NCBI RefSeq assembly: GCF_016427605.1
Contig: NZ_JAELXQ010000013.1
Span: forward strand, 51,492-115,491
DNA length: 64,000 nucleotides
Source of the DNA: Ochrobactrum sp. Q0168
Lineage (GTDB): Bacteria > Pseudomonadota > Alphaproteobacteria > Rhizobiales > Rhizobiaceae
Direction: 5' to 3'
Shown here: piece after piece, positions 38,582 through 46,832 of the stretch
Layout of the letters: every line of letters begins with the position of its first letter
Numbering within the stretch: the stretch's first letter is position 1
Made by a program: the position numbers and the translations under genes
The notes under the pieces: generated by a model
What the model was told of the DNA's origin: nothing
What the model saw: only the letters and a program-made list of their open reading frames with translations
Database searches by the model: none

Positions 38582-38620
38582 ACGATCATAAGCGCCGAAC
38601 TTGGTTGTAGCGGGCCGAAT

Positions 38621-39415
38621 TCAGGCCGCGACTTGAGAAGCCTCTTCAAAGAACAATGCCTGACTGATCAAGGCTTTCACCATGTCCGGATTGAACGGTT
38701 TGGTCACGAGGAATGTCGGCTCGGGGCGTTCGCCGGTAAGCAGGCGTTCCGGAAAGGCCGTGATGAAGATGACAGGAATGGTGTCGTCTTTCAGGATTTC
38801 GTTCACGGCGTCGATGCCGGAGCTGCCATCGGCAAGCTGGATATCGGCCAGAACCATGCGCGGCTTTTCTTTTTCATAAAGCGCAACCGCCTCGTCCTTG
38901 GTGCGGGCGATGCCGACCACCTCGTGACCGAGGCTTTCGACCATCTGCTCGATATCCATGGCGATCAGCGGTTCGTCTTCGATGATCATCAGGCGGGTTG
39001 CGACCTGGCGCGAGATTTCCGTCGATGCGGCGGAAAGGAGACGCCCCAGTTCGGCATCGTCGACATTGAGAACCTCGGCGGCTTCCTTGTCGGTGAAGCC
39101 TTCAACCGCAACCAGCAGGAAGGCCTGGCGGGGGAGGGGCGCAATATGCGCAAGATTGCGGTTTGCCCGCTGTTCCCAGCCGATCTCCGAAGATTGTTCG
39201 GGCACCCGGATCGATGCGGTCTTGTAAAGGTCGCAGAACAGGCGATAGACCCCGATGCGGTCCGACGATGTATCCGGGAAAATGCTCAAATCTGCGATCA
39301 GAGCTTCGAGCACGGCAGCCACGTAAGCATCGCCGGATGTCTGGGAACCGGTAAGGGCACGCGAGAAACGACGAAGATAGGGAAGATGCGGCGCGATACG
39401 CGTCGATAACGTCAT
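38621..39415 (-). CDS. phyR: General stress response anti-anti-sigma factor PhyR
   Basis: 264 residues. The N-terminal half is a sigma-like domain (residues 1-135; sigma-2-like then sigma-4-like with FTDKEAAEVLNVDDAELGRLL). The C-terminal receiver (140-264) has MIIEDEPLIAMDIE, phosphoacceptor Asp191 in LADIQLADG, and FITAFPE, the FAT-GUY-type motif of this family. Phosphorylated PhyR binds NepR through its sigma-like domain and frees EcfG. ATG at 39415 follows GGAG. It is divergent from nepR-ecfG and has its own EcfG-type promoter, giving positive feedback. Confidence 0.97.
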   Translation of the reverse strand: MTLSTRIAPHLPYLRRFSRALTGSQTSGDAYVAAVLEALIADLSIFPDTSSDRIGVYRLFCDLYKTASIRVPEQSSEIGWEQRANRNLAHIAPLPRQAFLLVAVEGFTDKEAAEVLNVDDAELGRLLSAASTEISRQVATRLMIIEDEPLIAMDIEQMVESLGHEVVGIARTKDEAVALYEKEKPRMVLADIQLADGSSGIDAVNEILKDDTIPVIFITAFPERLLTGERPEPTFLVTKPFNPDMVKALISQALFFEEASQVAA

Positions 39416-39538
39416 GGTAATGGAACTCCTCATCTGCCGCTTTGTTTTACATTCGCATGAACTCCGTTGGAATAACCGGATTGAACCGGCTTTTGGCCAA
39501 ACGCGATCATCACGCAAGTGGGCGGCATTACGGACCAA

Positions 39539-39563
39539 AACGATGCGGCTTGAAAAAAGTTCC
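39539..39563 (-). promoter_or_regulatory. EcfG-type promoter for phyR
   Basis: On the minus strand: GGAAC (39563-39559), 16-base spacer, CGTT (39542-39539), 124 bases before the phyR start. This is an exact consensus match. Confidence 0.82.
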
Positions 39564-39669
39564 GAACCGGCGGCATAATTCCGGGAACTTTTTTAGGGCT
39601 GGCGCATTTCCCGTCCAACAGAAGCTTTGTAACAAACAGGACAGGGCTCACCGCCTAGAACGATAAAAT

Positions 39670-39891
39670 ATGACAGATAAAGATAACCTTCATACGAATG
39701 GCGTCGCAACTTCGCGGCGCGTCCCGAAGGACATATTAGGACCCAATTGTGAAGTCGGATTGAAGCTCAAGGCGTTATACGCCTCGATTCAAGATGAGAC
39801 GATCCCGGACCGTTTTCTCGATCTTCTCGATAAACTCGATCAGGCTGAACAGGAGAGTATGCGTGGACAGAGCACCCGTTCCGTCGGTTGA
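39670..39891 (+). CDS. nepR: Anti-sigma factor NepR
   Basis: 73 residues. The conserved helices VGLKLKALYASIQDETIPDRFLDLLDKLDQAE are the NepR family signature. NepR sequesters EcfG until phosphorylated PhyR competes for it. The ecfG start lies inside nepR. Upstream, GGAAC at 39584-39588 is followed 18 bases later by TT, a degenerate EcfG-like promoter; the classical CGTT is missing, so self-activation of this unit is only a suggestion. No clear ribosome site is seen. Confidence 0.95.
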   Translation: MTDKDNLHTNGVATSRRVPKDILGPNCEVGLKLKALYASIQDETIPDRFLDLLDKLDQAEQESMRGQSTRSVG

Positions 39892-40459
39892 TGAAAATGC
39901 CCAGCAGGAGGGCCCGCAAGGCGCGCAGTTCAGGCGAGAACTGCTGGCGTCGCTGCCAAGCTTGCGTGCTTTTGCCGTGTCGCTCATCGGTCAGCATGAC
40001 AAGGCAGACGACTTGGTGCAGGATACGATCATGAAGGCCTGGGCCAAGCAGGAAACCTTCGAGATGGGCACCAATATGAAGGCCTGGCTCTTCACCATCC
40101 TGCGCAATGAATTCTATACCCAGATGCGCAAGCGCGGACGTGAAGTGCAGGATACGGATGGCGTATTCAGCGAACAGCTTGCCGTGCATCCTTCGCAGTA
40201 TGGCACGCTTGATTTGCAGGATTTTCGTGCGGCTTTGGAACAACTGCCCGACGATCAGCGCGAAGCGATCATTCTGATCGGCGCGTCAGGCTTTGCTTAT
40301 GAAGAAGCCGCTGAAATTTGCGGCTGCGCCGTCGGTACGATCAAAAGCCGTGTCAGCCGCGCCCGGACGCGTCTTCAGGAAATTCTCAAGATTGAGGGCG
40401 AAAGCGATTACGGGCCGGATGCGGATTCCTCTCGCGTGACCTTGAGAAGTTTTGCCTGA
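39863..40459 (+). CDS. ecfG: General stress response ECF sigma factor EcfG (RpoE1-type)
   Basis: 198 residues from a GTG start at 39863, which has GGAGAG eight bases upstream and overlaps nepR by 29 bases. Region 2 contains DKADDLVQDTIMKAWAKQETF and MKAWLFTILRNEFYTQMRK; region 4 contains FAYEEAAEICGCAVGTIKSRVSRARTRLQE. It recognises GGAAC-N16/17-CGTT promoters, two of which are found nearby. The overlap with nepR couples synthesis of the sigma factor to that of its antagonist. Confidence 0.95.
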   Translation: MDRAPVPSVDENAQQEGPQGAQFRRELLASLPSLRAFAVSLIGQHDKADDLVQDTIMKAWAKQETFEMGTNMKAWLFTILRNEFYTQMRKRGREVQDTDGVFSEQLAVHPSQYGTLDLQDFRAALEQLPDDQREAIILIGASGFAYEEAAEICGCAVGTIKSRVSRARTRLQEILKIEGESDYGPDADSSRVTLRSFA

Positions 40460-40658
40460 AGCTTTGTGCCGCCGGGTGCCTGATCCGGCGGTGCTTGCTT
40501 CCGGCTGAAGCAGCTTGTGTGCCATTTTGGCTTGAGCGCTGCGCCGCCGTCCCTCCCGCGGCGTTTATTTTCGCTCGCAATGACAGTTTTTTGCACCAGA
40601 CACTTGAAGGTTAGCGGCCACTGATATTTGCTATCAGAAGTGGGTCATTCAATTTGTA

Positions 40659-42074
40659 TTGGGGCGCGTTTTGCCATCAGTCTTGTTGCAGAAACTGCTT
40701 CAGTCTTCGCCGAAACCGGTTGCGGTTATCGTCTCGCTTGGACTTGTGCTGCTCTCTGCCGTGATGACGCTGTTTCTATCCTCAAGCGTTACGCACCAGA
40801 TCGTCGACATTTCCCGCAATTATGCCTTGCGTCAGCAGGTCGACAAGGTTGCGCGGCTCGCCAACAATATTGAAATGAGCCGCCGTGGTTATCTGCTGAC
40901 GCTCGACGAGGCGCATCTCGATCTCTACCGCAATTCGGTCATGTCCGTCGATCAGACATTGAAAGATCTGGAGGCCCTTTCGGTCCCCAATCCGTTGCAG
41001 GATGCGCGGGTCAAGCAGATACGCGCTCTGATCGAGCGGGAAGAAGCCGATGTGCGTGAAACGGTTGAGCTTGCCTCGTCGGGCAATGTCACGGCTGCGA
41101 TGGAGCGGGTGCGCAGCGACGAAGGCAAGTCTCTGATGGAACAGCTTTCCACCACCGTGTCGGACTTCATCGATGTGGAAGAAAAGCAGCTTGCTGAACG
41201 CAACGAGCGCATCAACAGGATGCGCTACTGGATGACGGCCACTTCCATCGTGGCTTTGGCCTCGGCGGTAGTGCTTGGACTGCTCCTTTTCAGCCGCATA
41301 CAACGGTATGCGCGCACCATGTTCGAGGGGCAGACGGCCCTTCGCTCCGAAAAAGAGATCCTCGAACAGCGGGTGCGCGAGCGCACAGCCGAACTGGAGG
41401 AGGAGCGCCGGATCGCGGAGCGGGAGCGTTATCGCGTCGAGCTTCTGTTGCAGGATACCAACCATCGTATCGGCAATTCGCTGGCGACGGTTTCGTCTCT
41501 GCTCGGATTGCAGATGCGGCAGGCGCGCAGCGAGGATGCGCGCGCGGCACTTTCGGCAGCGCGCGACCGGGTACAGACGGTTTCGACGGCCCATCGGCGT
41601 TTGCGGTTGGGCGAAGACATGGAAACCGCGCGCGTCGACGAGTTTCTGACCACGGTTGTCAACGATATCCGCAACGCCATCGGACAGGACCGCGAAATCG
41701 AGATCGTTACGGATTTCGCGCAGCTCGATTTGAAAGCCCGCGATGTGACCACGATTGGCATCATCGTCGGCGAATTGGTCACCAACGCTATCAAACACGC
41801 CTTCAAGGGGCGACCGGGCGGACAGATTTCCGTGAGTTTTCAAGCGGATGCCGATGGCGTGCCTGTTCTGGCGGTGGAAGACGATGGTGTGGGCTGGGGT
41901 GTGGAAGGGGCAAAGCCCAGCGACAAGAACGGTCTCGGCACGCTGGTGGTCGAGCAGCTTTGCATGCAGTTCGGTGAAAAGCCGGTCTATGGTGAAGCGG
42001 TGGGGCGCCCCGGTACGCGCGTGTCGGTGCGTCTTGCATCGCTGGTCGACAGCACCGACGCGGCTGCGCAGTGA
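40659..42074 (+). CDS. Membrane sensor histidine kinase, CHASE3-like sensor plus HisKA_2
   Basis: 471 residues. Two membrane helices (about 20-42 and 195-212) bracket a periplasmic CHASE3-like helical domain (NNIEMSRRGYLLTLDEAHLDLY, VRQIRALIEREEADV). A coiled coil (EKEILEQRVRERTAELEEERR) leads to the HisKA_2 phosphoacceptor DTNHRIGNSLATVSSLLGLQ and a HATPase domain with GELVTNAIKHAF and VEDDGVGWG. It is the usual kinase beside nepR-ecfG and a candidate PhyR kinase. The start is uncertain (TTG 40659 or 40671); a hairpin CTGATA/TATCAG at 40620-40637 lies just upstream. Confidence 0.9.
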   Translation: MGRVLPSVLLQKLLQSSPKPVAVIVSLGLVLLSAVMTLFLSSSVTHQIVDISRNYALRQQVDKVARLANNIEMSRRGYLLTLDEAHLDLYRNSVMSVDQTLKDLEALSVPNPLQDARVKQIRALIEREEADVRETVELASSGNVTAAMERVRSDEGKSLMEQLSTTVSDFIDVEEKQLAERNERINRMRYWMTATSIVALASAVVLGLLLFSRIQRYARTMFEGQTALRSEKEILEQRVRERTAELEEERRIAERERYRVELLLQDTNHRIGNSLATVSSLLGLQMRQARSEDARAALSAARDRVQTVSTAHRRLRLGEDMETARVDEFLTTVVNDIRNAIGQDREIEIVTDFAQLDLKARDVTTIGIIVGELVTNAIKHAFKGRPGGQISVSFQADADGVPVLAVEDDGVGWGVEGAKPSDKNGLGTLVVEQLCMQFGEKPVYGEAVGRPGTRVSVRLASLVDSTDAAAQ

Positions 42075-42101
42075 AACGAAGCGGTTCTGGATGACCCATG
42101 A

Positions 42102-42133
42102 AAAAACACCGGAAGGGGTCCCGGTGTTTTTAT
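42102..42133 (+). terminator. Terminator after the CHASE3 kinase gene
   Basis: AAAAACACCGG ... CCGGTGTTTTT stem followed by further Ts. The flanking A- and T-runs suggest it also ends the converging YqjE-like gene. Confidence 0.88.
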
Positions 42134-42151
42134 TTTTATAGGGGCTTTTTG

Positions 42152-42592
42152 TCAGGTTTTGGGCGGTCGCTTCTTCTTGTCTGAAAGCAGCGAGACTAGT
42201 GCAATGCCTGCCAAGGGCAGGGCCGCTGCCAGTATCGGCCGCTTGAGGATTGATGGGATCGTCGCCAGAGCGGCTGTCGCCATCATCGCCGATTTATCGG
42301 CTTCGATCCGCTGCTTGCGCTTCTTCGCCTCCGCTGCTGCCTGAATTTTTAGCACAGCGAGAACGATTAGCGCCAGAAGCAGCGAAATTGCGGCAAGAAT
42401 CAGCGCTGCCAGAGGTCCGCCATAGGCCTGCGCCAGCGCTAGAAATGCAGCGACACAAAGAAAGGTGACCGTGATGATACCCAAAATGGCAATCGCCACG
42501 CCGTATATTGCCGCGCGTCGCGTTTGACTGACGGTGAACTTCAGTTCTTCGCCAGCCAGAGCGGACAGGATAGGGACCAGGGCTTTAAGCAT
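42152..42592 (-). CDS. YqjE/phage-holin-like membrane protein
   Basis: 146 residues with two long central membrane helices (AAIYGVAIAILGIITVTFLCVAAFLALAQAYGG and AALILAAISLLLALIVLAVLKIQ) and a third hydrophobic segment near the C-terminus, ending with basic residues. The layout and its partner upstream resemble the enterobacterial yqjD-yqjE pair. The function is unknown; such proteins are linked to stationary phase or stress. ATG 42592 lies eight bases after the stop of the YqjD-like gene. Confidence 0.8.
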   Translation of the reverse strand: MLKALVPILSALAGEELKFTVSQTRRAAIYGVAIAILGIITVTFLCVAAFLALAQAYGGPLAALILAAISLLLALIVLAVLKIQAAAEAKKRKQRIEADKSAMMATAALATIPSILKRPILAAALPLAGIALVSLLSDKKKRPPKT

Positions 42593-42600
42593 GGGACGCC

Positions 42601-42954
42601 TCAGCGGCGGGAAAGAAGGGCGAGCAGATAGCCGATGCAGAGCGCGGTCGCGAGTGACGTGATCGGACGTTCGCGTACCGTTGCCGTCAATTGTGCTTCC
42701 AAGTCCTGCGCCTTTCCGCACAATTCATCGACGATATCGCCGCCTTGTGCGTAAGCGCTCTGATAGGTTTCCTGCGCGCTGCGTTTGGCGTCGCGGACGG
42801 TCTGGTTACCGAGATTGGCAAGCGTCGCCGCGATGGCTGCGATGTCCTCTTTCAACTGCTCAACTTGCGTCTGCAAGTCTTCCGTGGTCGAATCGGTCAA
42901 CGCTTCCTCGATCTTTTCTTCGATCTTGCTCGTCTTCGCGGGTGATCGCGCCAT
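42601..42954 (-). CDS. YqjD/ElaB-like DUF883-type protein
   Basis: 117 residues. A long amphipathic helical region (SKIEEKIEEALTDSTTEDLQTQVEQLKEDIAAIAATLANLG) is followed by a C-terminal membrane segment (ITSLATALCIGYLLALLSRR). This is the DUF883 layout: membrane anchor plus soluble helix, ribosome-associated in E. coli YqjD. ATG 42954 has GGAGG nine bases upstream. It is co-transcribed with the YqjE-like gene and located beside the stress sigma locus, although I see no exact EcfG promoter before it. Confidence 0.85.
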   Translation of the reverse strand: MARSPAKTSKIEEKIEEALTDSTTEDLQTQVEQLKEDIAAIAATLANLGNQTVRDAKRSAQETYQSAYAQGGDIVDELCGKAQDLEAQLTATVRERPITSLATALCIGYLLALLSRR

Positions 42955-43128
42955 ATCTGGCCTCCTGTCATAACGGATTGTCGCTGTAACAACGCTTTTC
43001 GTCACCAATGGTTGCACGCAATAGCTGCTTGCAGCAACGCCGCGTGTCACTTCTTACGCGTCATGGTAAACGGCGGGCTGTTGCAGGCCCGGTCCGCACA
43101 AGGCGCGGGTCATCGAGCCGAAGCAATG

Positions 43129-43287
43129 TCAGACGAGAAACAGATAGGCTGCGCCCGCGATCATCAGAAAGGCGAGGCCGACATGGGCCGGTTTCAGCGT
43201 GCGCTGCGGAGCTGGCAGCGGATCATCATTGCCCGCCATCGCGGTTCTTGCCGCATGCTCGAGTGCCTGAATGTCTTTGTGCATCAT
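43129..43287 (-). CDS. Small tail-anchored membrane protein, unknown
   Basis: 52 residues: a soluble part (HKDIQALEHAARTAMAGNDD), a Pro-rich stretch and one C-terminal membrane helix (AHVGLAFLMIAGAAYLFLV). GGAGGAG lies seven bases before the ATG at 43287; the ATGs at 43284 and 43293 are alternatives. No known family recalled. Its place next to YqjD/YqjE-like and stress genes hints at an envelope stress role only by association. Confidence 0.6.
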   Translation of the reverse strand: MMHKDIQALEHAARTAMAGNDDPLPAPQRTLKPAHVGLAFLMIAGAAYLFLV

Positions 43288-43463
43288 CTGCATGCTCCTC
43301 CTGCCGGTGCGCTCTCTACCCATCCGCATTGACCAAGGGGATGAACTCTTCCGACATGGTTATCAGGTCTGATTTGTCCGCATTATGCAACAGCTATTTA
43401 TAAGGGGTTTGACAGGCCCCGCTTCCCAAAAAGCGGGCGGAAAAAGGCAGTTACAACAAAACA

Positions 43464-43478
43464 TGACTTGCATCATCA
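43464..43478 (+). promoter_or_regulatory. RirA-type iron-responsive operator upstream of exbB
   Basis: TGA-CTTGCATCA-TCA matches the iron-responsive operator TGA-N9-TCA bound by RirA in rhizobia and relatives. It is 100 bases before the exbB start. The short pattern can occur by chance; the gene context supports it. Confidence 0.6.
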
Positions 43479-43577
43479 TATTATTGGGAGTTAAAAAGGA
43501 TTCAACAAGCAGCGCCTTGCGGCCTGCGTGATGGGTCGTCCTTGGCGCCCGAGTTGAACAATCAAAAGGCGATCAAG

Positions 43578-44528
43578 ATGACTGGTTTCTGTCGGAAAGG
43601 CTTCATGGCTGCGGCGATGGGCGCGACAATGGGCATTGTCTTGCTGGGCGTGGGTCCAGCGCTGGCTCAAGAGGCGGCGCAGCCCAATCCTTCAGCGGCT
43701 CCCGCCGCCACTCAGCCGACCAGCCAGCCTGCGCCTGCAATCCAGCCGCTTGCTGTGGATCAGACGCTGGCTCCACAAGCCGAGCAGCAGCCCGCAATCG
43801 AAGAGCGAGATGCCAGCCTTCCGCATGACCTGTCGCCCTGGGGCATGTTCATGGCCGCCGACTGGATCGTGAAGGCGGTGATGATCGGTCTCGGCCTTGC
43901 CTCGCTCGCAACATGGACCATATGGGTTGCCAAGTCGCTCGAACTGGCGGGTGCGCGCCGCCGTGCCAATAAGGCGCTGAAGAACATCGGTCATTTCGCA
44001 ACGCCTTCCGAAGCGGGCCGTTCGCTCGACGGCGTCAAGGGGGCGGGCGCCATCATGGTGCGGGCTGCCGAAGACGAGGTCCGGCTCTCCAGCCCGGCAC
44101 TGGCGCGCGCGGGAGGAGAAGGTCTCAAGGAACGTGTTTCGTCGCGCCTGTCGCGGATTGAAGCCAAGGCTGGTCGCCGCCTGTCCAAGGGCACCGGCGT
44201 CCTCGCCACCATCGGCTCGATTGGACCATTTGTCGGTCTGTTCGGCACCGTCTGGGGCATCATGAATTCCTTCATCAACATCAGTGAAGCGCAGACGACC
44301 AATCTGGCCGTGGTGGCTCCAGGTATTGCTGAAGCTCTGCTTGCCACCGCTATCGGCCTGGTGGCCGCTATTCCGGCGGTGGTGATCTACAACGTTTTTG
44401 CCCGCGCAATCACCGGCTACCGTTCGCTTCTGGCAGATGCATCGGCGGGTGTTGAACGTCTGGTCAGCCGCGATCTGGATTTCAGGGCAGCCGGCGTGCG
44501 CGAAGGCACGCTGCACGCAGCGGAGTAG
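43578..44528 (+). CDS. exbB: TonB-system energiser ExbB (long form)
   Basis: 316 residues. Unlike TolQ it has a signal-peptide-like N-terminus (AAAMGATMGIVLLGVGPALAQ) and a 60-residue Pro/Ala/Gln-rich periplasmic extension before the three-helix core. The core motifs ATIGSIGPFVGLFGTVWGIMNSF and APGIAEALLATAIGLVAAIPAV are those of the ExbB/TolQ family. ExbB with ExbD powers TonB-dependent uptake of iron siderophores and heme. The ATG at 43578 has AAAGG upstream. A RirA-like operator suggests iron repression. Confidence 0.95.
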   Translation: MTGFCRKGFMAAAMGATMGIVLLGVGPALAQEAAQPNPSAAPAATQPTSQPAPAIQPLAVDQTLAPQAEQQPAIEERDASLPHDLSPWGMFMAADWIVKAVMIGLGLASLATWTIWVAKSLELAGARRRANKALKNIGHFATPSEAGRSLDGVKGAGAIMVRAAEDEVRLSSPALARAGGEGLKERVSSRLSRIEAKAGRRLSKGTGVLATIGSIGPFVGLFGTVWGIMNSFINISEAQTTNLAVVAPGIAEALLATAIGLVAAIPAVVIYNVFARAITGYRSLLADASAGVERLVSRDLDFRAAGVREGTLHAAE

Positions 44529-44533
44529 GCACC

Positions 44534-45019
44534 ATGGCGAGTAAACTTCGCGAAGGCAGCGGAGACGATCTCGAGCTCAATCACGAGATCAACGTAACGC
44601 CCTTCATCGACGTGATGCTGGTTCTGCTCATCATCTTCATGGTGGCGGCCCCGCTGGCGACTGTTGACGTGAAGGTTGACTTGCCGGCATCGACCGCCGC
44701 CGCTGCGCCGCGCCCCGACAAGCCGCTTTATGTGACGCTGAAGACCGATCTGAGCATCAGTGTCGGCAATGATGTCGTTGCACGCGAGCGTCTGGGCGCT
44801 GCGCTGGATGGCCTCTCGGAAAAAAACAAGGAAACGCGCGTTTTCCTGCGCGCCGATAAAACTGTCCCCTATGAAGAGCTGATGCGCATCATGAATTTGT
44901 TGCGCGAGGCTGGCTATCTCAAGATCGCGCTGGTTGGTCTTGAGACCGTTGGCGCAGCCGCTCCAGCAGCACCTGCTTCTTCCGCACCGGCACCTGCTGC
45001 ACCCGGAGCGGCACAATGA
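44534..45019 (+). CDS. exbD: TonB-system protein ExbD
   Basis: 161 residues: a cytoplasmic N-terminus, one membrane helix with the proton-carrying Asp26 (NVTPFIDVMLVLLIIFMV), then the periplasmic ExbD domain (TDLSISVGNDVVAR, RADKTVPYEELMRIMNLLREAGY). A C-terminal Ala/Pro tail of about 20 residues is longer than usual. It starts five bases after exbB ends and overlaps the tonB start by four bases (ATGA). Confidence 0.96.
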   Translation: MASKLREGSGDDLELNHEINVTPFIDVMLVLLIIFMVAAPLATVDVKVDLPASTAAAAPRPDKPLYVTLKTDLSISVGNDVVARERLGAALDGLSEKNKETRVFLRADKTVPYEELMRIMNLLREAGYLKIALVGLETVGAAAPAAPASSAPAPAAPGAAQ

Positions 45020-45942
45020 ATGCGCTTCCGCCCGATCATCCTCCCGTAAAGGTGGCCTCTCCCGACGTTCATCATCATTCCTTCTGGCATGATGCGGGAC
45101 GTTGGATCGGCGCGGGCATAGTTGTCCTGACGGTACATGCTGCCGGTGCTTACGCGATCCAACAGCTGCGGGAAGAAGAGCAACCTTTCGGTGCCGAGGT
45201 CGCGGCCATGGTGGTCGAGCTTGCACCGGAGCCGACGGCGCCGGTCGAAGAACAGGTCGCGGAACAAGCACAACCGGAAACGGCGGAAGCACCAAAGGAA
45301 GTTGAGCCTGAGCCGGTTGTTCAGCCGGAACCGCAGCCCGAGGAACCGACCCCTCCGGAGCCGAACGTTCAGGAGAAACCGGAAGAGATCATTCCGGATG
45401 CCGTCGAGGCGGAAAAGCCGGACGTGGCCGTTCCTATGCCCTTCGAAAAGCCTGAACCCAAGCCAGAGCCGAAACCCGAACCCAAGAAGGTCGAAAAGCC
45501 GAAGCCTGAAAAGCCCAAGCCGCAAAAGGTCGAGAGGCCGAAGCCTAAGAAGGCGGAAAAGGCCGAGGAAACCCGTCAGGCCAGCGCCCCGCGCATGGAT
45601 GCCGATAACGGTCCGAAGGCTGCTGCGAACCGCCGTGGGGAGAACAACGCGTCGGCTGGAGTAAACTCCGACAAGTGGGAAGCAAAGCTTTTTTCTCATC
45701 TCAACCGCAATACGCGGTACTTGCAGCGCAAGATGCGAAACGCCAAGGGCCTTGTGAGAGTCACTTTTGTTGTCGATCCTACCGGCACTGTCTTGTCGGC
45801 CCGTGTGGCGGGTTCGTCAGGTGATCCTGCGGTGGATCAACTCGCAATAGAAGCAGTGCGTCGTGCTTCGCCGGTGCCTGCTCCGCCACCAGCCCTTGCT
45901 GAGCCGCGTAAATCGATCAGCGTGCCCATTCAGTTCAAGTAA
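45016..45942 (+). CDS. tonB: TonB-family energy transducer
   Basis: 308 residues. One membrane helix (about 33-53, WIGAGIVVLTVHAAGAYAIQQL), a long Pro-Glu-Lys linker (about 85-195) with [12 protein letters not shown] repeats, and a C-terminal TonB domain (about 215-308: LNRNTRYLQRKMRNAKGLVRVTFVVDPTG, AIEAVRRASPVPAPP). It transduces proton-motive force from ExbBD to outer-membrane receptors. It overlaps exbD by four bases. Its linker is another likely EF-P-dependent stretch. Confidence 0.95.
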   Translation: MNALPPDHPPVKVASPDVHHHSFWHDAGRWIGAGIVVLTVHAAGAYAIQQLREEEQPFGAEVAAMVVELAPEPTAPVEEQVAEQAQPETAEAPKEVEPEPVVQPEPQPEEPTPPEPNVQEKPEEIIPDAVEAEKPDVAVPMPFEKPEPKPEPKPEPKKVEKPKPEKPKPQKVERPKPKKAEKAEETRQASAPRMDADNGPKAAANRRGENNASAGVNSDKWEAKLFSHLNRNTRYLQRKMRNAKGLVRVTFVVDPTGTVLSARVAGSSGDPAVDQLAIEAVRRASPVPAPPPALAEPRKSISVPIQFK

Positions 45943-46333
45943 AACGGTCCGCATCTCTCGCGACAACAAAGCCGGTCTGGTTTCTCCAGTCCGGTTTTTG
46001 TTCGTCCTTTTTCGACGACGGTACAACAGCAGAAAGCAGCCGCGCTGCTATAGCCAATGGCAGCGCCGCACCGCCGCCAATTGCCACAATGGCTTAACGG
46101 TCGCGCTCGATACAACTTGTAGTTAAACTTTACTATCGAGTCGAATAAGGCTCTATTTAGCTTTTATTAAATTATTTTATGTTGATATGGGATCGACGGC
46201 ATTATTATGAAAAGTAATAAGAATAAAAATCGAACGCATTTCTTCTGTCAAACAGTTGAGTGCGCGTGCATGAAGCATGTTCATTCGTAATGTCTATACA
46301 TGTAAGTTTATCTGCTCTTGGACGGGAGGGCAT
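45943..46333. other. AT-rich intergenic region between tonB and the TadE-like gene
   Basis: Apart from the tonB terminator (45972-45999) I see no gene. From about 46130 to 46330 the composition is markedly AT-rich with several TATTAAATTATTTTA-like stretches, unlike the rest of the window. This may be an AT-rich promoter for the tad-like genes or a site for nucleoid proteins. Confidence 0.45.
45972..45999 (+). terminator. Intrinsic terminator of the exbB-exbD-tonB operon
   Basis: CCGGTCTGG ... CCAGTCCGG stem (one T-T mismatch) followed by TTTTTGTT. Confidence 0.85.
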
Positions 46334-46831
46334 ATGGACTGCGGGATCACAATTAAAACGATTAGTTTCCCATTTTTGAAGAGAAAAGAATGGCTTCGGG
46401 AGATTATACGATCTGCTGTTCTTTTTTCACGCAATAAAGTGGGAACTGCGGCAGTAGAGTTTGCGATACTGGCGCCGGTTTTTCTGCTTCTGCTGATGGG
46501 CGTCATCGCTTTCGGGATTTATCTGGGCGCGGCCAATGCGGTGCAGCAGCTCGCTGCCGATGCAACACGCACGGCGCTTGCGGGGATAGATGCGACCGAG
46601 CGGCAGACGCTTGCCACGACTTACATCCAGAAAAACGCGGCCAAATATATGCTGATCAATCCGGCGCAGATACAGACCGCGATTGACAATGCTGCGTCGG
46701 ATCCAAGCCAGTTTACAGTCACGATCAGCTATAACGCAGCCAATCTGCCGATCTGGAACCTGTTTACCGAATTGCCTCTACCCGGCAAGACGATCGTGCG
46801 CGCTTCGACAATCCGGCTCGGAGGGACATGA
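46334..46831 (+). CDS. TadE-like pseudopilin/pilus assembly protein
   Basis: 165 residues. The TadE signature GTAAVEFAILAPVFLLLLMGVIAFGIY (about 36-62) is a prepilin-like hydrophobic segment with the conserved glutamate after the G; a small extracytoplasmic domain follows. TadE and TadF are minor pseudopilins of tight-adherence Flp pili. I start at ATG 46334, which has GGGAGGG just upstream, rather than a longer frame. It is followed after one base by the TadG-like gene; no other tad genes (CpaF, TadB, TadC, Flp) are in this window. Confidence 0.85.
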   Translation: MDCGITIKTISFPFLKRKEWLREIIRSAVLFSRNKVGTAAVEFAILAPVFLLLLMGVIAFGIYLGAANAVQQLAADATRTALAGIDATERQTLATTYIQKNAAKYMLINPAQIQTAIDNAASDPSQFTVTISYNAANLPIWNLFTELPLPGKTIVRASTIRLGGT

Positions 46832-46832
46832 C

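Noticed and set aside
39584..39608. EcfG promoter directly before nepR
   Set aside because: GGAAC is present but CGTT is missing at 16-17 bases; only a TT at 18 bases remains, so it is mentioned but not listed as a feature.
40469..40491. Hairpin CCGCCGG/CCGGCGG after ecfG as a terminator
   Set aside because: No T-run follows on the plus strand, and the next kinase gene is co-directional, so a terminator call is not supported.
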